DNA of 13,778 nucleotides. Source: Erysipelotrichia bacterium (GTDB taxonomy: Bacteria > Bacillota_I > Bacilli_A > Erysipelotrichales > Erysipelotrichaceae). Numbering within the stretch: the stretch's first letter is position 1; each line of letters starts with the position of its first letter. Where the stretch lies: the NCBI GenBank assembly GCA_009916335.1, contig SAAR01000056.1:1-13778 (forward strand). Reading direction: 5' to 3'. This document shows positions 1 through 7,035 of this stretch, in pieces. Under the pieces are notes generated by a model that saw only the letters and a list, made by a program, of their open reading frames with translations, had not been told where the DNA came from and made no database searches. Both the position numbers and the translations under genes were made by a program.

Positions 1-738
1 AATTCTTTTAATACCTTTAAGGTTTAATGCGAGGCTTTCAATCTCCTCATGGTGTAAAAGATACATATCTTTTTCTCCAATTTGTGGAAAGTCAAAAACT
101 CTTTTAATTTCCATTGGCTCAGTTTCAACCCAATTATTGTTCTCCCAAAAGCTACCTTTAGCTGTTACTTCTCTTATATTAATTTCGGGATTAAAGTTGG
201 TTGCAAACGGATATCCATGGTCACCTGCATTGGCATCCAATATGTCAAGGTAATGTATCTCATCAAAATAATGCTTTTGTGCATAAGCTGAAAAAACACC
301 TGTAACTCCTGGGTCAAATCCACTGCCAAGCAATGCACAAATTCCTGCTTCTTTAAATTTTTCACGATACGCCCACTGCCATTTATACTCAAATTTTGCT
401 TCATCAATTGGCTCATAGTTTGCTGTATCAACATAATGGGTTTTTGTTGCAAGGCAAGCGTCCATAATTGTTAAGTCTTGATAAGGAAGTGCAAGATTGA
501 TAACCACATCAGGACTGAAGCTGTTAATTAAAGCAACAAGCTCGTCCACATTATCTGCATCAACCTTTGCTGTTTGAATTTTTGTTTTCCCACCATCAAG
601 CTTTGCTTTTATTGCATCGCATTTACTTTTGGTTCTGCTTGCAATCATTATCTCCTCAAAAACTTCACTGTTTTGACAGCATTTATGAATTGTTACGCTG
701 GCAACTCCACCGCAACCTATAATTAAAGCTTTCCCCAT
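1..738 (-). CDS. Carboxynorspermidine/carboxyspermidine dehydrogenase (saccharopine dehydrogenase family), partial
   Basis: Open to base 1, so the C-terminal part lies outside the window; 246 residues are present of a family usually near 400. The N-terminus reads MGKALIIGCGGVASV, a Rossmann dinucleotide-binding loop (GxGGVA), followed by a basic stretch with IASRTKSK that fits NADP(H) binding. Later segments NLALPYQD, HYVDTANYEP and LLGSGFDPGVTGVF are characteristic of the saccharopine dehydrogenase-like fold. Family members condense aspartate beta-semialdehyde with putrescine or diaminopropane and reduce the imine to carboxyspermidine or carboxynorspermidine; the matching decarboxylase (nspC/CASDC type) would be expected just beyond base 1. 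True saccharopine dehydrogenase is less likely given the polyamine neighbours. The ATG is preceded by GGAGAG, and the gene starts 5 bases after the speB stop, so it is the last visible gene of the operon. The family is clear; exact substrate is inferred from context. Confidence 0.85.
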   Translation of the reverse strand, partial: MGKALIIGCGGVASVTIHKCCQNSEVFEEIMIASRTKSKCDAIKAKLDGGKTKIQTAKVDADNVDELVALINSFSPDVVINLALPYQDLTIMDACLATKTHYVDTANYEPIDEAKFEYKWQWAYREKFKEAGICALLGSGFDPGVTGVFSAYAQKHYFDEIHYLDILDANAGDHGYPFATNFNPEINIREVTAKGSFWENNNWVETEPMEIKRVFDFPQIGEKDMYLLHHEEIESLALNLKGIKRI

Positions 739-743
739 TTTGA

Positions 744-1595
744 TTACTCTCCTTTTAGCGTTAATAAAATTTCTCTTAAAACCTTGCAAGCAACCGCTGT
801 GGACACTCCACTTTGGTCATACATTGGTGCGAGCTCATTTATATCACAAGCAACTATATTAAGCTCTTTTAACTTCAAAATAGCATTTATAAGTTCCGTA
901 AAGGTTATTCCTCCTGCTTCTGGAGTTCCTGTTCCACTAAAAATGCTTGGGTCTAGCACATCTAAATCAAGCGAAAAATAAACAGGCTTGTCTTTTAGCT
1001 TTTCTACAACATCATCAAAGCCATTCAAATTGAATTTTTGCATAACTGTATGTTCTTTTGCAAATTCAAATTCATATTTTTCTCCGCTTCTGATACCGAG
1101 CTGATAAATTTTATTATCTCCAACCTTTTCCCAAACACGCTTCATTACAGTTGAATGAGATAATTCCTCGCCCATATATTCATCCCTTAAATCTGTGTGT
1201 GCATCAAAGTGAATAATATGAAGGTCTGGATACTTTTTTAGTGTTGCGGTAACGCTTGCAAGTGTTATTAAATGTTCTCCTCCAAGCATAACAGGAAGTT
1301 TTCCGTCATTTAATATCTGCTCACTTTGGGTTTCAACCATCTCAAGCACTTTTTTAGTGTTACCAAATGGCAGGTCTAAATCTCCGCTGTCAAAAACATT
1401 TATTTCACTCAAATCCTTATCTTGGTACGGCGAATATGTTTCTATCCCAAAGGATTCGTTCCTAATAGCTGATGGTCCAAAGCGTGTGCCAGGCCTAAAA
1501 GATGTTGTTCCATCAAAGGGCACTCCAAAAATCACTATGCCTGATTCAGTATATTCTTTATCACAACCAATAAAGGTTTGAACATTTTTATTCAT
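744..1595 (-). CDS. speB: Agmatinase (ureohydrolase family)
   Basis: 283 residues with all expected di-manganese ligands of the arginase/agmatinase family: GGEH (His108), DAHTD (Asp131, His133, Asp135) and SLDLDVLDP (Asp210, Asp212). An SGTGTPEAGG segment follows, usual for agmatinases. It would hydrolyse agmatine to putrescine and urea, using the product of the decarboxylase two genes upstream. Given the adjacent speE, it could instead act on aminopropylagmatine as in the Thermus-type route; sequence alone cannot decide. The start is set at the ATG of MNKNVQTF, whose ATGAATAA overlaps the speE stop by 8 bases. A longer reading from an ATG 24 bases upstream (MLRRCLRN) is possible but lies inside speE and adds residues unlike the family. 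The likely SD, GAGGAG, is 13 bases away, so efficient initiation may depend on coupling to speE translation. Confidence 0.93.
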   Translation of the reverse strand: MNKNVQTFIGCDKEYTESGIVIFGVPFDGTTSFRPGTRFGPSAIRNESFGIETYSPYQDKDLSEINVFDSGDLDLPFGNTKKVLEMVETQSEQILNDGKLPVMLGGEHLITLASVTATLKKYPDLHIIHFDAHTDLRDEYMGEELSHSTVMKRVWEKVGDNKIYQLGIRSGEKYEFEFAKEHTVMQKFNLNGFDDVVEKLKDKPVYFSLDLDVLDPSIFSGTGTPEAGGITFTELINAILKLKELNIVACDINELAPMYDQSGVSTAVACKVLREILLTLKGE

Positions 1596-2439
1596 ATTCC
1601 GCAAGCATCTCCTCAACATAGTTTGGCAAATAAAATGCTCCTTTATGAAGGTTTGTATTATAATATTTTGTTTTTATTTTACGCTCATTCCACCTACTGC
1701 TATTTAAATCTTTAATAGGATAATACTTTTTTGAAGCAAACCCAAAAAGCCAGTGACCAGAAGGATAAGTTGGAATATGTGCCTGATAGACTCTGCTAAT
1801 TGGAAAAGATTCAACAATTCGTTTATGTGCTCTTTTCATTGCAGTTGCATCATTATCATAAAATGGGCTTTCATGCTGATTTACCATTATACCATCTTCT
1901 TTTAAAGCCTTAAAACAGTTTCCGTAAAACTCCTTTGTAAAAAGCCCTTCTCCTGGCCCAAAAGGGTCTGTCGAATCAACAATTATAATGTCATATTCAT
2001 TTTCATACTTTCTAACAAATTTAAGCCCATCTTGATAGTAAATATTAACCCGCTCATCATCAAACTTGCACGCTGTCTGTGGCAAAAACTCTTTGCAAAC
2101 TTCAACCACTTTTTCATCTATTTCTACCAAGTCAATTTGTTCAATATCATTGTACCTTGTAAGTTCTCTTATAACTCCACCATCACCAGCCCCAATAACA
2201 AGAACCTTTTTTACATCAGGGTGAATAGCCATGGGTGTGTGCGTTATCATTTCATGATATATGAACTCATCTTTCTCGGTAAGCATCATAAGTCCATCAA
2301 GAGTTAAAAACCTGCCAAACTCATAACTTTCAAAAATATCTATTCTTTGATACTTGCTTTTACCGCTAAAAAGTTGTTTATCAACTTTAATTGAGAATTT
2401 AACATTTTCTGTATGTTTTTCACTAAACCAAAATTCCAT
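1588..2439 (-). CDS. speE: Spermidine synthase (polyamine aminopropyltransferase)
   Basis: 283 residues, normal for bacterial SpeE. It transfers the aminopropyl group of decarboxylated S-adenosylmethionine, made by SpeD, to putrescine, giving spermidine and methylthioadenosine. Visible motifs: YQRIDIFES near residue 30, YHEM at 61-64, the nucleotide-binding VIGAGDGG at 81-88 (a GAGDGG variant of GGGDGG), LVEIDEKVVEVCKEFLP with Glu106 for the ribose, and the catalytic region IIVDSTDPFGPGEGLF with Asp155 and Asp158. The start ATG directly follows the stop of the upstream decarboxylase (TAAATG) and is served by GGGAG 8 bases upstream. The gene overlaps speB at its 3' end. Acceptor preference (putrescine, agmatine, diaminopropane) cannot be read from the motifs. 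Confidence 0.95.
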   Translation of the reverse strand: MEFWFSEKHTENVKFSIKVDKQLFSGKSKYQRIDIFESYEFGRFLTLDGLMMLTEKDEFIYHEMITHTPMAIHPDVKKVLVIGAGDGGVIRELTRYNDIEQIDLVEIDEKVVEVCKEFLPQTACKFDDERVNIYYQDGLKFVRKYENEYDIIIVDSTDPFGPGEGLFTKEFYGNCFKALKEDGIMVNQHESPFYDNDATAMKRAHKRIVESFPISRVYQAHIPTYPSGHWLFGFASKKYYPIKDLNSSRWNERKIKTKYYNTNLHKGAFYLPNYVEEMLAEYE

Positions 2440-3894
2440 TTAGCATTCTCCCTTCAATACATTAATACGCTTTATTTCCATATCCTCAAGCCCAGTTAAA
2501 ACACAGCCCTTTTCTTTTGCATATACAATATAATCTATAATTTCACTTGTTATTCTTTCTCCTGGTGCTAAAATCGGAATTCCTGGTGGGTATAACATTA
2601 CAAACTCTGTGCATATCTCGCCGTTGCTCTGCTCTAATAAAACGCTTTTTTTATCAGCATAAAACGCTTCCTGCGGAGATAACTCAACGGTTGGATTTAT
2701 ATATTCATGTATCAACATTCCGCCTTTATCTTTTTTATAAAGCCTTCTAATTTCTGTTAATGCACCAATTAATCGTTCTATGTTTTTATAGTTTTTATCT
2801 CCTACAGAAACATATGCTAAAATATTTCCAATATCTCCAAATTCAATTTGAATATCATAATCGTCACGCAAAATATCATAAACCTCTATGCCAGCAAGCC
2901 CCAAGTCAAGTGTGTTAACTGAAAGCTTTGTAATATCAAAATCAAATACGCTATCCCCGTTTATGAGTTCCTTTGAATAGGCATAATAATCCCCAATTTG
3001 ATTTATTTCTTCTCGTGCATATTCTGAGAGTTCAATAACTCTTTTAAAGATTTCCTGGCCATTTAAAGCTAAATTCCTTCGTGAAATATCAAGACTTGAA
3101 AGCAATAAATAAGAGCCACTGGTTGTTTGGGTTAAATTTATTACCTGTCTAACATAATTTGCATTCACATTTTCTCCGCACAATAAGAAAGAGCTTTGTG
3201 TTAAAGAGCCGCCCGACTTATGCATACTAAAAGATGACATATCCGCACCTGCAGCCATAGCTGAAATTGGAAGATTTTCTCCAAAATAAAAATGTGTTCC
3301 ATGAGCCTCGTCTGCTAAAACTAACATACCTTTTTCGTGCGATATTCTTACTATTTCTTTTATATTTGAGCAAATGCCATAATATGTTGGATTATTGACC
3401 AAAATTGCTTTTGCATCAGGGTTTTGGGTTATAGCTCTTACAACATCATTAACAGACATTCCAAGAGAAATGCCAAGTCTTTCATTTATTTGTGGATTTA
3501 TATAAACAGGCACAGCACCGCATAAAATAAGTGCATTAATAACGCTCCTGTGCACATTCCGTGGCAGAATTATTTTGTCGCCTTTTTTTAAAACAGAAAG
3601 TATCATAGCCTGAACAGCAGAGGTTGTACCATTAACCATAAAAAATGCGTGAGATGCCCCAAACGCCTGTGCCGCAAGCTCTTCAGCCTCTTTAATTACG
3701 CTTACAGGATGACAAAGGTTGTCAAGTGGCTTCATTGAATTAACATCAACCTCAAGACATTTCTCTCCAAGAAATTCAGTTAAATCTTTATTGCCTTTGC
3801 CCCTTTTGTGCCCTGGAACATCAAATGGAACTATACGCTTTGTTTTAAATTCTTTTAGTGCTTCATAAATTGGTGCTCTATCTTGTCTGTTCAA
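2440..3894 (-). CDS. speA: Orn/Lys/Arg decarboxylase family protein, probably arginine decarboxylase
   Basis: 484 residues, the short Bacillus SpeA-like form of the fold-type I, PLP-dependent Orn/Lys/Arg decarboxylase family. Motifs: DVPGHKRGKGN near residue 25, FFMVNGTTSA at 84-93, NNPTYYG near 167-173, ADEAHGTHF at 194-202 (Asp195 to the PLP ring nitrogen) and SMHKSGGSLTQSS with the Schiff-base Lys226. The C-terminal segment YPPGIPILAPGE is a family signature. Arginine (to agmatine) is inferred as substrate because agmatinase is in the same operon; lysine or ornithine cannot be excluded from sequence. The start is a TTG, preceded by AAGGAG 9 bases upstream; no ATG gives a complete N-terminus. 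It follows speD after a 13-base gap and abuts speE. Confidence 0.88.
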   Translation of the reverse strand: MNRQDRAPIYEALKEFKTKRIVPFDVPGHKRGKGNKDLTEFLGEKCLEVDVNSMKPLDNLCHPVSVIKEAEELAAQAFGASHAFFMVNGTTSAVQAMILSVLKKGDKIILPRNVHRSVINALILCGAVPVYINPQINERLGISLGMSVNDVVRAITQNPDAKAILVNNPTYYGICSNIKEIVRISHEKGMLVLADEAHGTHFYFGENLPISAMAAGADMSSFSMHKSGGSLTQSSFLLCGENVNANYVRQVINLTQTTSGSYLLLSSLDISRRNLALNGQEIFKRVIELSEYAREEINQIGDYYAYSKELINGDSVFDFDITKLSVNTLDLGLAGIEVYDILRDDYDIQIEFGDIGNILAYVSVGDKNYKNIERLIGALTEIRRLYKKDKGGMLIHEYINPTVELSPQEAFYADKKSVLLEQSNGEICTEFVMLYPPGIPILAPGERITSEIIDYIVYAKEKGCVLTGLEDMEIKRINVLKGEC

Positions 3895-3907
3895 TTAGAT
3901 TTTCTCC

Positions 3908-4672
3908 TTAATACACATTGGTTCCGCTAAAAATCTCTATCATTTCTTGCCTTAGGCTATTCGTTATATTAAGCCTTGTCCGGGGAGAAACTTCGTACAC
4001 ATCTGTGTTAAAAAGATAGTTTTGCAAAAAAACATCTTTAATTAACATCTTTGTGTGAAAAATATTAGACTGGTATATATTTACATCTATAGCATCATAC
4101 TTTTCAAGAGTTTTTGGGTCAATATAATCCTGTATCGAGGTTATTCTATGGTCAATATAAAGCTTTTTGCCCTGCAAATCTCTAGTAAAACCTCTTACTT
4201 TATAATCCATAGTTATAATATCCGAATCAAAACTACTTATTAAAAAATCAAGTGTTGATAGCGGCGTAATCTCTCCACATGTGGCAACATCAATATCAAC
4301 CCTAAAAGTAGAAATAGCATTGTCCGGATGATATTCTGGATATGTGTGAACAGTTACATGGCTTTTATCAAGATGTGACACTATTGTCTCGCCATTTTTG
4401 TTTTTTACCATGGATTCTTCCGCAATAAGAAAAGTTACACTTGCACCTTGTGGGTCATAATCCTGTTTAGAAATATTTAAAACTGTCGCACCTATCATCT
4501 CTGTTAACTTCAGCAGAATATTTGTAAGCCTTTCTGAATTATATTGCTCATCAATATAAGCTATATAATCCCTTTGTTCACGCTCTGTCTTTGCATAACA
4601 AACATCATAAATGTTAAAGCTAAGTGATTTCGTTAAATTATTAAAACCATAAAGTTTCATCTTGTTTTCCAT
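3908..4672 (-). CDS. speD: S-adenosylmethionine decarboxylase proenzyme, E. coli-type
   Basis: 254 residues from the ATG chosen ([10 protein letters not shown]). It is a self-cleaving pyruvoyl enzyme that decarboxylates SAM to supply the aminopropyl donor for SpeE. The processing region reads [18 protein letters not shown]; cleavage is expected between Lys103 and Ser104, Ser104 becoming the pyruvoyl group. His109 and Cys132 ([10 protein letters not shown]) match the processing and catalytic residues of the longer, E. coli-like class rather than the short Bacillus/Thermotoga class. The start is fixed by GGAGG 6 bases upstream; an upstream in-frame ATG at 4723 would add [14 protein letters not shown] and begin inside a terminator-like hairpin, so it is rejected. 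First gene of the polyamine operon, preceded by a long structured leader and a good promoter, so operon expression is probably controlled there. Confidence 0.94.
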   Translation of the reverse strand: MENKMKLYGFNNLTKSLSFNIYDVCYAKTEREQRDYIAYIDEQYNSERLTNILLKLTEMIGATVLNISKQDYDPQGASVTFLIAEESMVKNKNGETIVSHLDKSHVTVHTYPEYHPDNAISTFRVDIDVATCGEITPLSTLDFLISSFDSDIITMDYKVRGFTRDLQGKKLYIDHRITSIQDYIDPKTLEKYDAIDVNIYQSNIFHTKMLIKDVFLQNYLFNTDVYEVSPRTRLNITNSLRQEMIEIFSGTNVY

Positions 4673-5026
4673 AACATGCCTCCAAAACAAAAAATAGTTG
4701 TATTGCGATATACCACAATACAACTATAAAAAAGATCAAACTAATATCAGTAATTATTATTAGCAGAAAAACTGCTTTTATCTATTAACAAATTTTAGGT
4801 TTCAGAGTCTATATAGCAAGAACTACTTTTACTACTCTTATTGACCGTTTCACAAGTGTGTACGGGGTACACTTTGGTTATAAAGTAACCAACTTATAAA
4901 ATTTGCGCTTCTAACGCAATCAATAATGTGGCAGATTACCTACGCGAGGCAATTAATATGACTATAATTAACTCTTAAAAAGAGCTGCCAAAAGTTGTTG
5001 TCATAAATTATGACTCAAAAACTGTT
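4673..5026 (-). ncRNA. Structured speD 5' leader, candidate regulatory RNA of unknown class
   Basis: No credible gene lies between the speD start and the chitinase stop. From the promoter, transcription should begin near 5025, giving a leader of about 350 bases. By eye it folds into a domain closed by TGGCAG/CTGCCA (4985-4990 with 4929-4934) holding three hairpins: CTCTT/AAGAG (4972-4984), TTAAT/ATTAA (4953-4971) and TGCCT/AGGTA (4937-4951). Hairpins follow at 4903-4919 (TTGCG/CGCAA), 4874-4892 (7 bp, TTGGTTA/TAACCAA), 4858-4872 (GTGTAC/GTACAC, loop CCC), 4804-4838 and 4762-4776 (AGCAG/CTGCT), then the terminator-like hairpin. I do not recognise a T-box, SAM-I, lysine or guanidine riboswitch core. 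Function and ligand are unknown; polyamine or SAM sensing is only an inference from the downstream genes. Confidence 0.5.
4688..4727 (-). terminator. Terminator-like hairpin (possible attenuator) before the speD ribosome binding site
   Basis: On the minus strand a perfect 12-bp stem (ATAGTTGTATTG with CAATACAACTAT, arms 4716-4727 and 4694-4705) with a 10-base loop is followed at once by six T residues and then the GGAGG of speD. The stem is AT-rich, so termination could be weak or conditional. It lies inside the transcription unit, between promoter and first gene, the position of an attenuator; it could alternatively end a free-standing small RNA. Confidence 0.6.
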
Positions 5027-5031
5027 TTTTA

Positions 5032-5060
5032 AATATATCATATTTACTTTTATATGTCAA
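5032..5060 (-). promoter_or_regulatory. Promoter of the speD polyamine operon
   Basis: TTGACA (5055-5060) and TATATT (5032-5037) on the minus strand are separated by exactly 17 bases, a strong sigma-A match. The start site is expected near 5025. A second TTGACA 22 bases upstream has no well-spaced -10 box. Confidence 0.75.
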
Positions 5061-5111
5061 TTATAAAAAAATTATGTCAAAATTACACTTGTATAAATAT
5101 ATTCATATCAG

Positions 5112-5156
5112 AATAAAACCCATAGCACCATTTTGTATAATGCTATAGGTTTTATT
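5112..5156 (-). terminator. Terminator of the chitinase gene
   Basis: Just downstream of the chitinase stop, AATAAAACCTATAGCA pairs with TGCTATGGGTTTTATT on the minus strand (16 pairs including one G-U) around a 13-base loop. The T-rich part lies in the stem and no long T tract follows, so efficiency is uncertain. It separates the chitinase from the speD promoter on the same strand. Confidence 0.6.
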
Positions 5157-5163
5157 ATTAAAA

Positions 5164-6753
5164 TTATCTAAGATTTGAATAAAGTGAATTTAACAAAATT
5201 CCATTTTTGTTTTGTGAAAGCTCCCAAATTGTTGCACCTGCAAGGTTATTTTGGATTATATAATTTGCTTTTGCTGCCATTGATTGTTCATCATCATATG
5301 TAATAAATACAGAACCATTAAATAGCCATGGAACTTTTGCACCTGAATGTGTGTGTTTAATATAACTACTGTTACTTAAATAAGATGCAGCAATACTGTC
5401 ATAAGAAATTGAGTTTGCACTTGTAAATGTTCCATAAAGTCCGTTATTACCGTTTGAAACACCGCTATATTTGTAACCGTAGAAAGGAACTCCCATAACA
5501 ATTTTTGATGCTGGAAATCCTTTTGAAATCCAATTTTTAATCGCTGAATCTACGCTAACTTTATATTGCGGAGAAGTTTCAGTTGGATTATATAATGGCG
5601 AGTTAAAATCTGTGTAAGTATCCCATGGGCCATGTAAATCATATGTCATGACATTTGCATAATCTACATAGTTCCTAATATTACTGAGTTCAACATTGCT
5701 GGTATAAGTTGAGCCTGCACCGCCTGCAAAAGATAAAATGTATTTTTCACCATCTATTGCACCCTGAGAATCCAGTTTTTCTCTAAGCTTTTTAAGCAAA
5801 AGTGTAAAGTTTGTTTTATCTTCTGGCCTGTAAGCGTTAGTTGAAAGTCCACCTTTTACAGGATATTCCCAATCAAGGTCAACACCATTAAATCCATATT
5901 GTTTAATAAAAGCTACACAACTATCAGCAAATATTGTTCTGCTGGATTCGGTTAATGCAACATCTGAAAATTTGCCTGACCAAGTCCAACCGCCAATAGA
6001 TATAACCGTCTTTAAATTAGGATATGTTTGTTTTAACTGATTAAGCTTATTAAAATTAGAAACATCAATATCGGGGTCACCTAATGCAATTTTAAGATCA
6101 CTGCTAATATTTGCAAATGCATAATTAATAGTTGTAAGCTTTGATGCTTGAATATTAAGTGGTGTGAACCCACTATAAGCTGCCCAGCTTGCATAATAAC
6201 CAATAATAAGTTTGTTAGAATTTGTTGTTGGCTGGGTTGTTGATGGCTGTGTTGTTGTGGTGGTAGTTGTTGATGGTTTAGTTGTAGTGGTTGATGGTTC
6301 TGTTGTTGTAGTTTGCTGCGTTGTTGTAGTAGTCGTCGGTGCTGTTGTTGTGGTAGATACTGAAGATGAAGCTGTTGTAATGTTTATAACATTACTTGAA
6401 GAAGACAGATTACCGCTAGAATCTTTAGCAACAATATAAAATGAATAATTAGCTCCAGCAGTAAGTCCTATCGCTGTATAAGTTGTACCATATGTAGTAG
6501 CTAAGTAATTTGAATTTTTATAAATTAAGTATGAAGAAACTCTTTTGTTGTCTTTAGAGGCTGTCCACTTTAAAGAAATAGAATTTTGCGTAACAGATGT
6601 TACTGTAAGACTGTTTGGTACAGTTGGTGGCTGAGTATCTTTATTTTTTTTAGAACTTGCCGCAAATACTGGTATTAGTAAAATTAATAATAATAAGGTA
6701 ACTGATAAAAATCTAAGCGGAAGATTTTTATAAAACTTAGATAAATATTTCAT
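5164..6753 (-). CDS. Secreted GH18 chitinase-type glycoside hydrolase with FN3 domain
   Basis: 529 residues. A signal peptide covers about residues 1-31 (basic start, hydrophobic LLLILLIPVFA, cleavage near A31/A32). A fibronectin type III domain spans about 42-127 (PPTVPNSLTV to NVINITT), then a Thr-rich linker about 131-178, then a GH18 catalytic barrel about 181-527. GH18 marks are SIGGW (252-256), GVDLDWEYP (290-298) with acid/base Glu296, MTYDLHGPWD, and WELSQN near the end. The first Asp of DxxDxDxE is Asn289, a variant the family tolerates. It would hydrolyse beta-1,4-linked N-acetylglucosamine polymers (chitin, possibly peptidoglycan or glycan chains) outside the cell. No separate carbohydrate-binding module or LPXTG anchor is seen. 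AGGAG lies 7 bases before the ATG, with its own promoter and terminator, so it is monocistronic. Confidence 0.93.
   Translation of the reverse strand: MKYLSKFYKNLPLRFLSVTLLLLILLIPVFAASSKKNKDTQPPTVPNSLTVTSVTQNSISLKWTASKDNKRVSSYLIYKNSNYLATTYGTTYTAIGLTAGANYSFYIVAKDSSGNLSSSSNVINITTASSSVSTTTTAPTTTTTTQQTTTTEPSTTTTKPSTTTTTTTQPSTTQPTTNSNKLIIGYYASWAAYSGFTPLNIQASKLTTINYAFANISSDLKIALGDPDIDVSNFNKLNQLKQTYPNLKTVISIGGWTWSGKFSDVALTESSRTIFADSCVAFIKQYGFNGVDLDWEYPVKGGLSTNAYRPEDKTNFTLLLKKLREKLDSQGAIDGEKYILSFAGGAGSTYTSNVELSNIRNYVDYANVMTYDLHGPWDTYTDFNSPLYNPTETSPQYKVSVDSAIKNWISKGFPASKIVMGVPFYGYKYSGVSNGNNGLYGTFTSANSISYDSIAASYLSNSSYIKHTHSGAKVPWLFNGSVFITYDDEQSMAAKANYIIQNNLAGATIWELSQNKNGILLNSLYSNLR
6215..6365 (-). repeat. 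Low-complexity Thr-rich linker coding repeat
   Basis: ACA/ACC/ACT-rich triplets encode runs of Thr broken by Pro, Gln and Ser between the FN3 and GH18 domains. It is a flexible, possibly glycosylated extracellular linker. Such tracts readily change length by slippage. The valine-rich open frame on the opposite strand is its shadow. Confidence 0.8.
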
Positions 6754-6776
6754 TTTTATACTCCTTTTTTTATTTA

Positions 6777-6805
6777 ATTATACCAACCATATCACGGCAA
6801 CTCAA
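6777..6805 (-). promoter_or_regulatory. Promoter of the chitinase gene
   Basis: TTGAGT (6800-6805), 17 bases, TATAAT (6777-6782) on the minus strand, with an extended -10 TGG immediately before the TATAAT. The expected start lies near 6770, giving a leader of only about 17 bases that contains the AGGAG. Confidence 0.7.
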
Positions 6806-6865
6806 CTAGTAAATATTTCCAATATAGATTCTTGATGTCTATTTTTGCCTATATATATGTATTTT

Positions 6866-6880
6866 ACACGGTAACGGTGT
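6866..6880. promoter_or_regulatory. Imperfect 15-base palindrome, possible operator
   Basis: ACACGGTAACGGTGT is a near-perfect inverted repeat with one mismatched pair, about 60 bases upstream of the chitinase promoter and between the two divergent genes. The CACGG/CGGTG core is notable in very AT-rich surroundings. No known regulator site is recognised. Confidence 0.25.
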
Positions 6881-7021
6881 TGGAATAAGTATATTTTGTA
6901 GTTTTACTTTCAAAAAAATTTTTAGCTATATATAATACCTATTTTTAAAAGGTAAATTTCTACTATAATTTTGTAGTTTTTTCTTGGCATAATAAGTTTT
7001 GAAATAATTACTTTTATGCAA

Positions 7022-7029
7022 AGGAAGAG
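7022..7029 (+). promoter_or_regulatory. Ribosome binding site that points to an ATA start
   Basis: AGGAAGAG lies 6 bases before an in-frame ATA codon at 7036. The GTG at 7069 has no SD-like sequence in front of it. This is the main reason to place the start of the metallophosphoesterase at 7036. Confidence 0.5.
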
Positions 7030-7035
7030 ATAGCT

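Noticed and set aside
174..452. 92-residue minus frame within the dehydrogenase gene
   Set aside because: It lies in another frame of the same strand as a clearly coding gene with conserved motifs, so it is a shadow.
4673..4723. Upstream ATG extension of speD
   Set aside because: It begins inside the terminator-like hairpin, adds residues absent from the family, and the ATG at 4672 has an ideal GGAGG.
4801..4880. Possible T-box leader (AGAGTAGTA-like segment on the minus strand)
   Set aside because: The invariant T-box TGGNACCGCG element is missing before the terminator, and the downstream genes are not amino acid or tRNA synthetase genes.
6212..6439. Valine-rich plus-strand open frame
   Set aside because: It is the exact antisense of the Thr-rich linker and FN3 end of the chitinase; the composition is a by-product of ACN codons, with no ribosome binding site.
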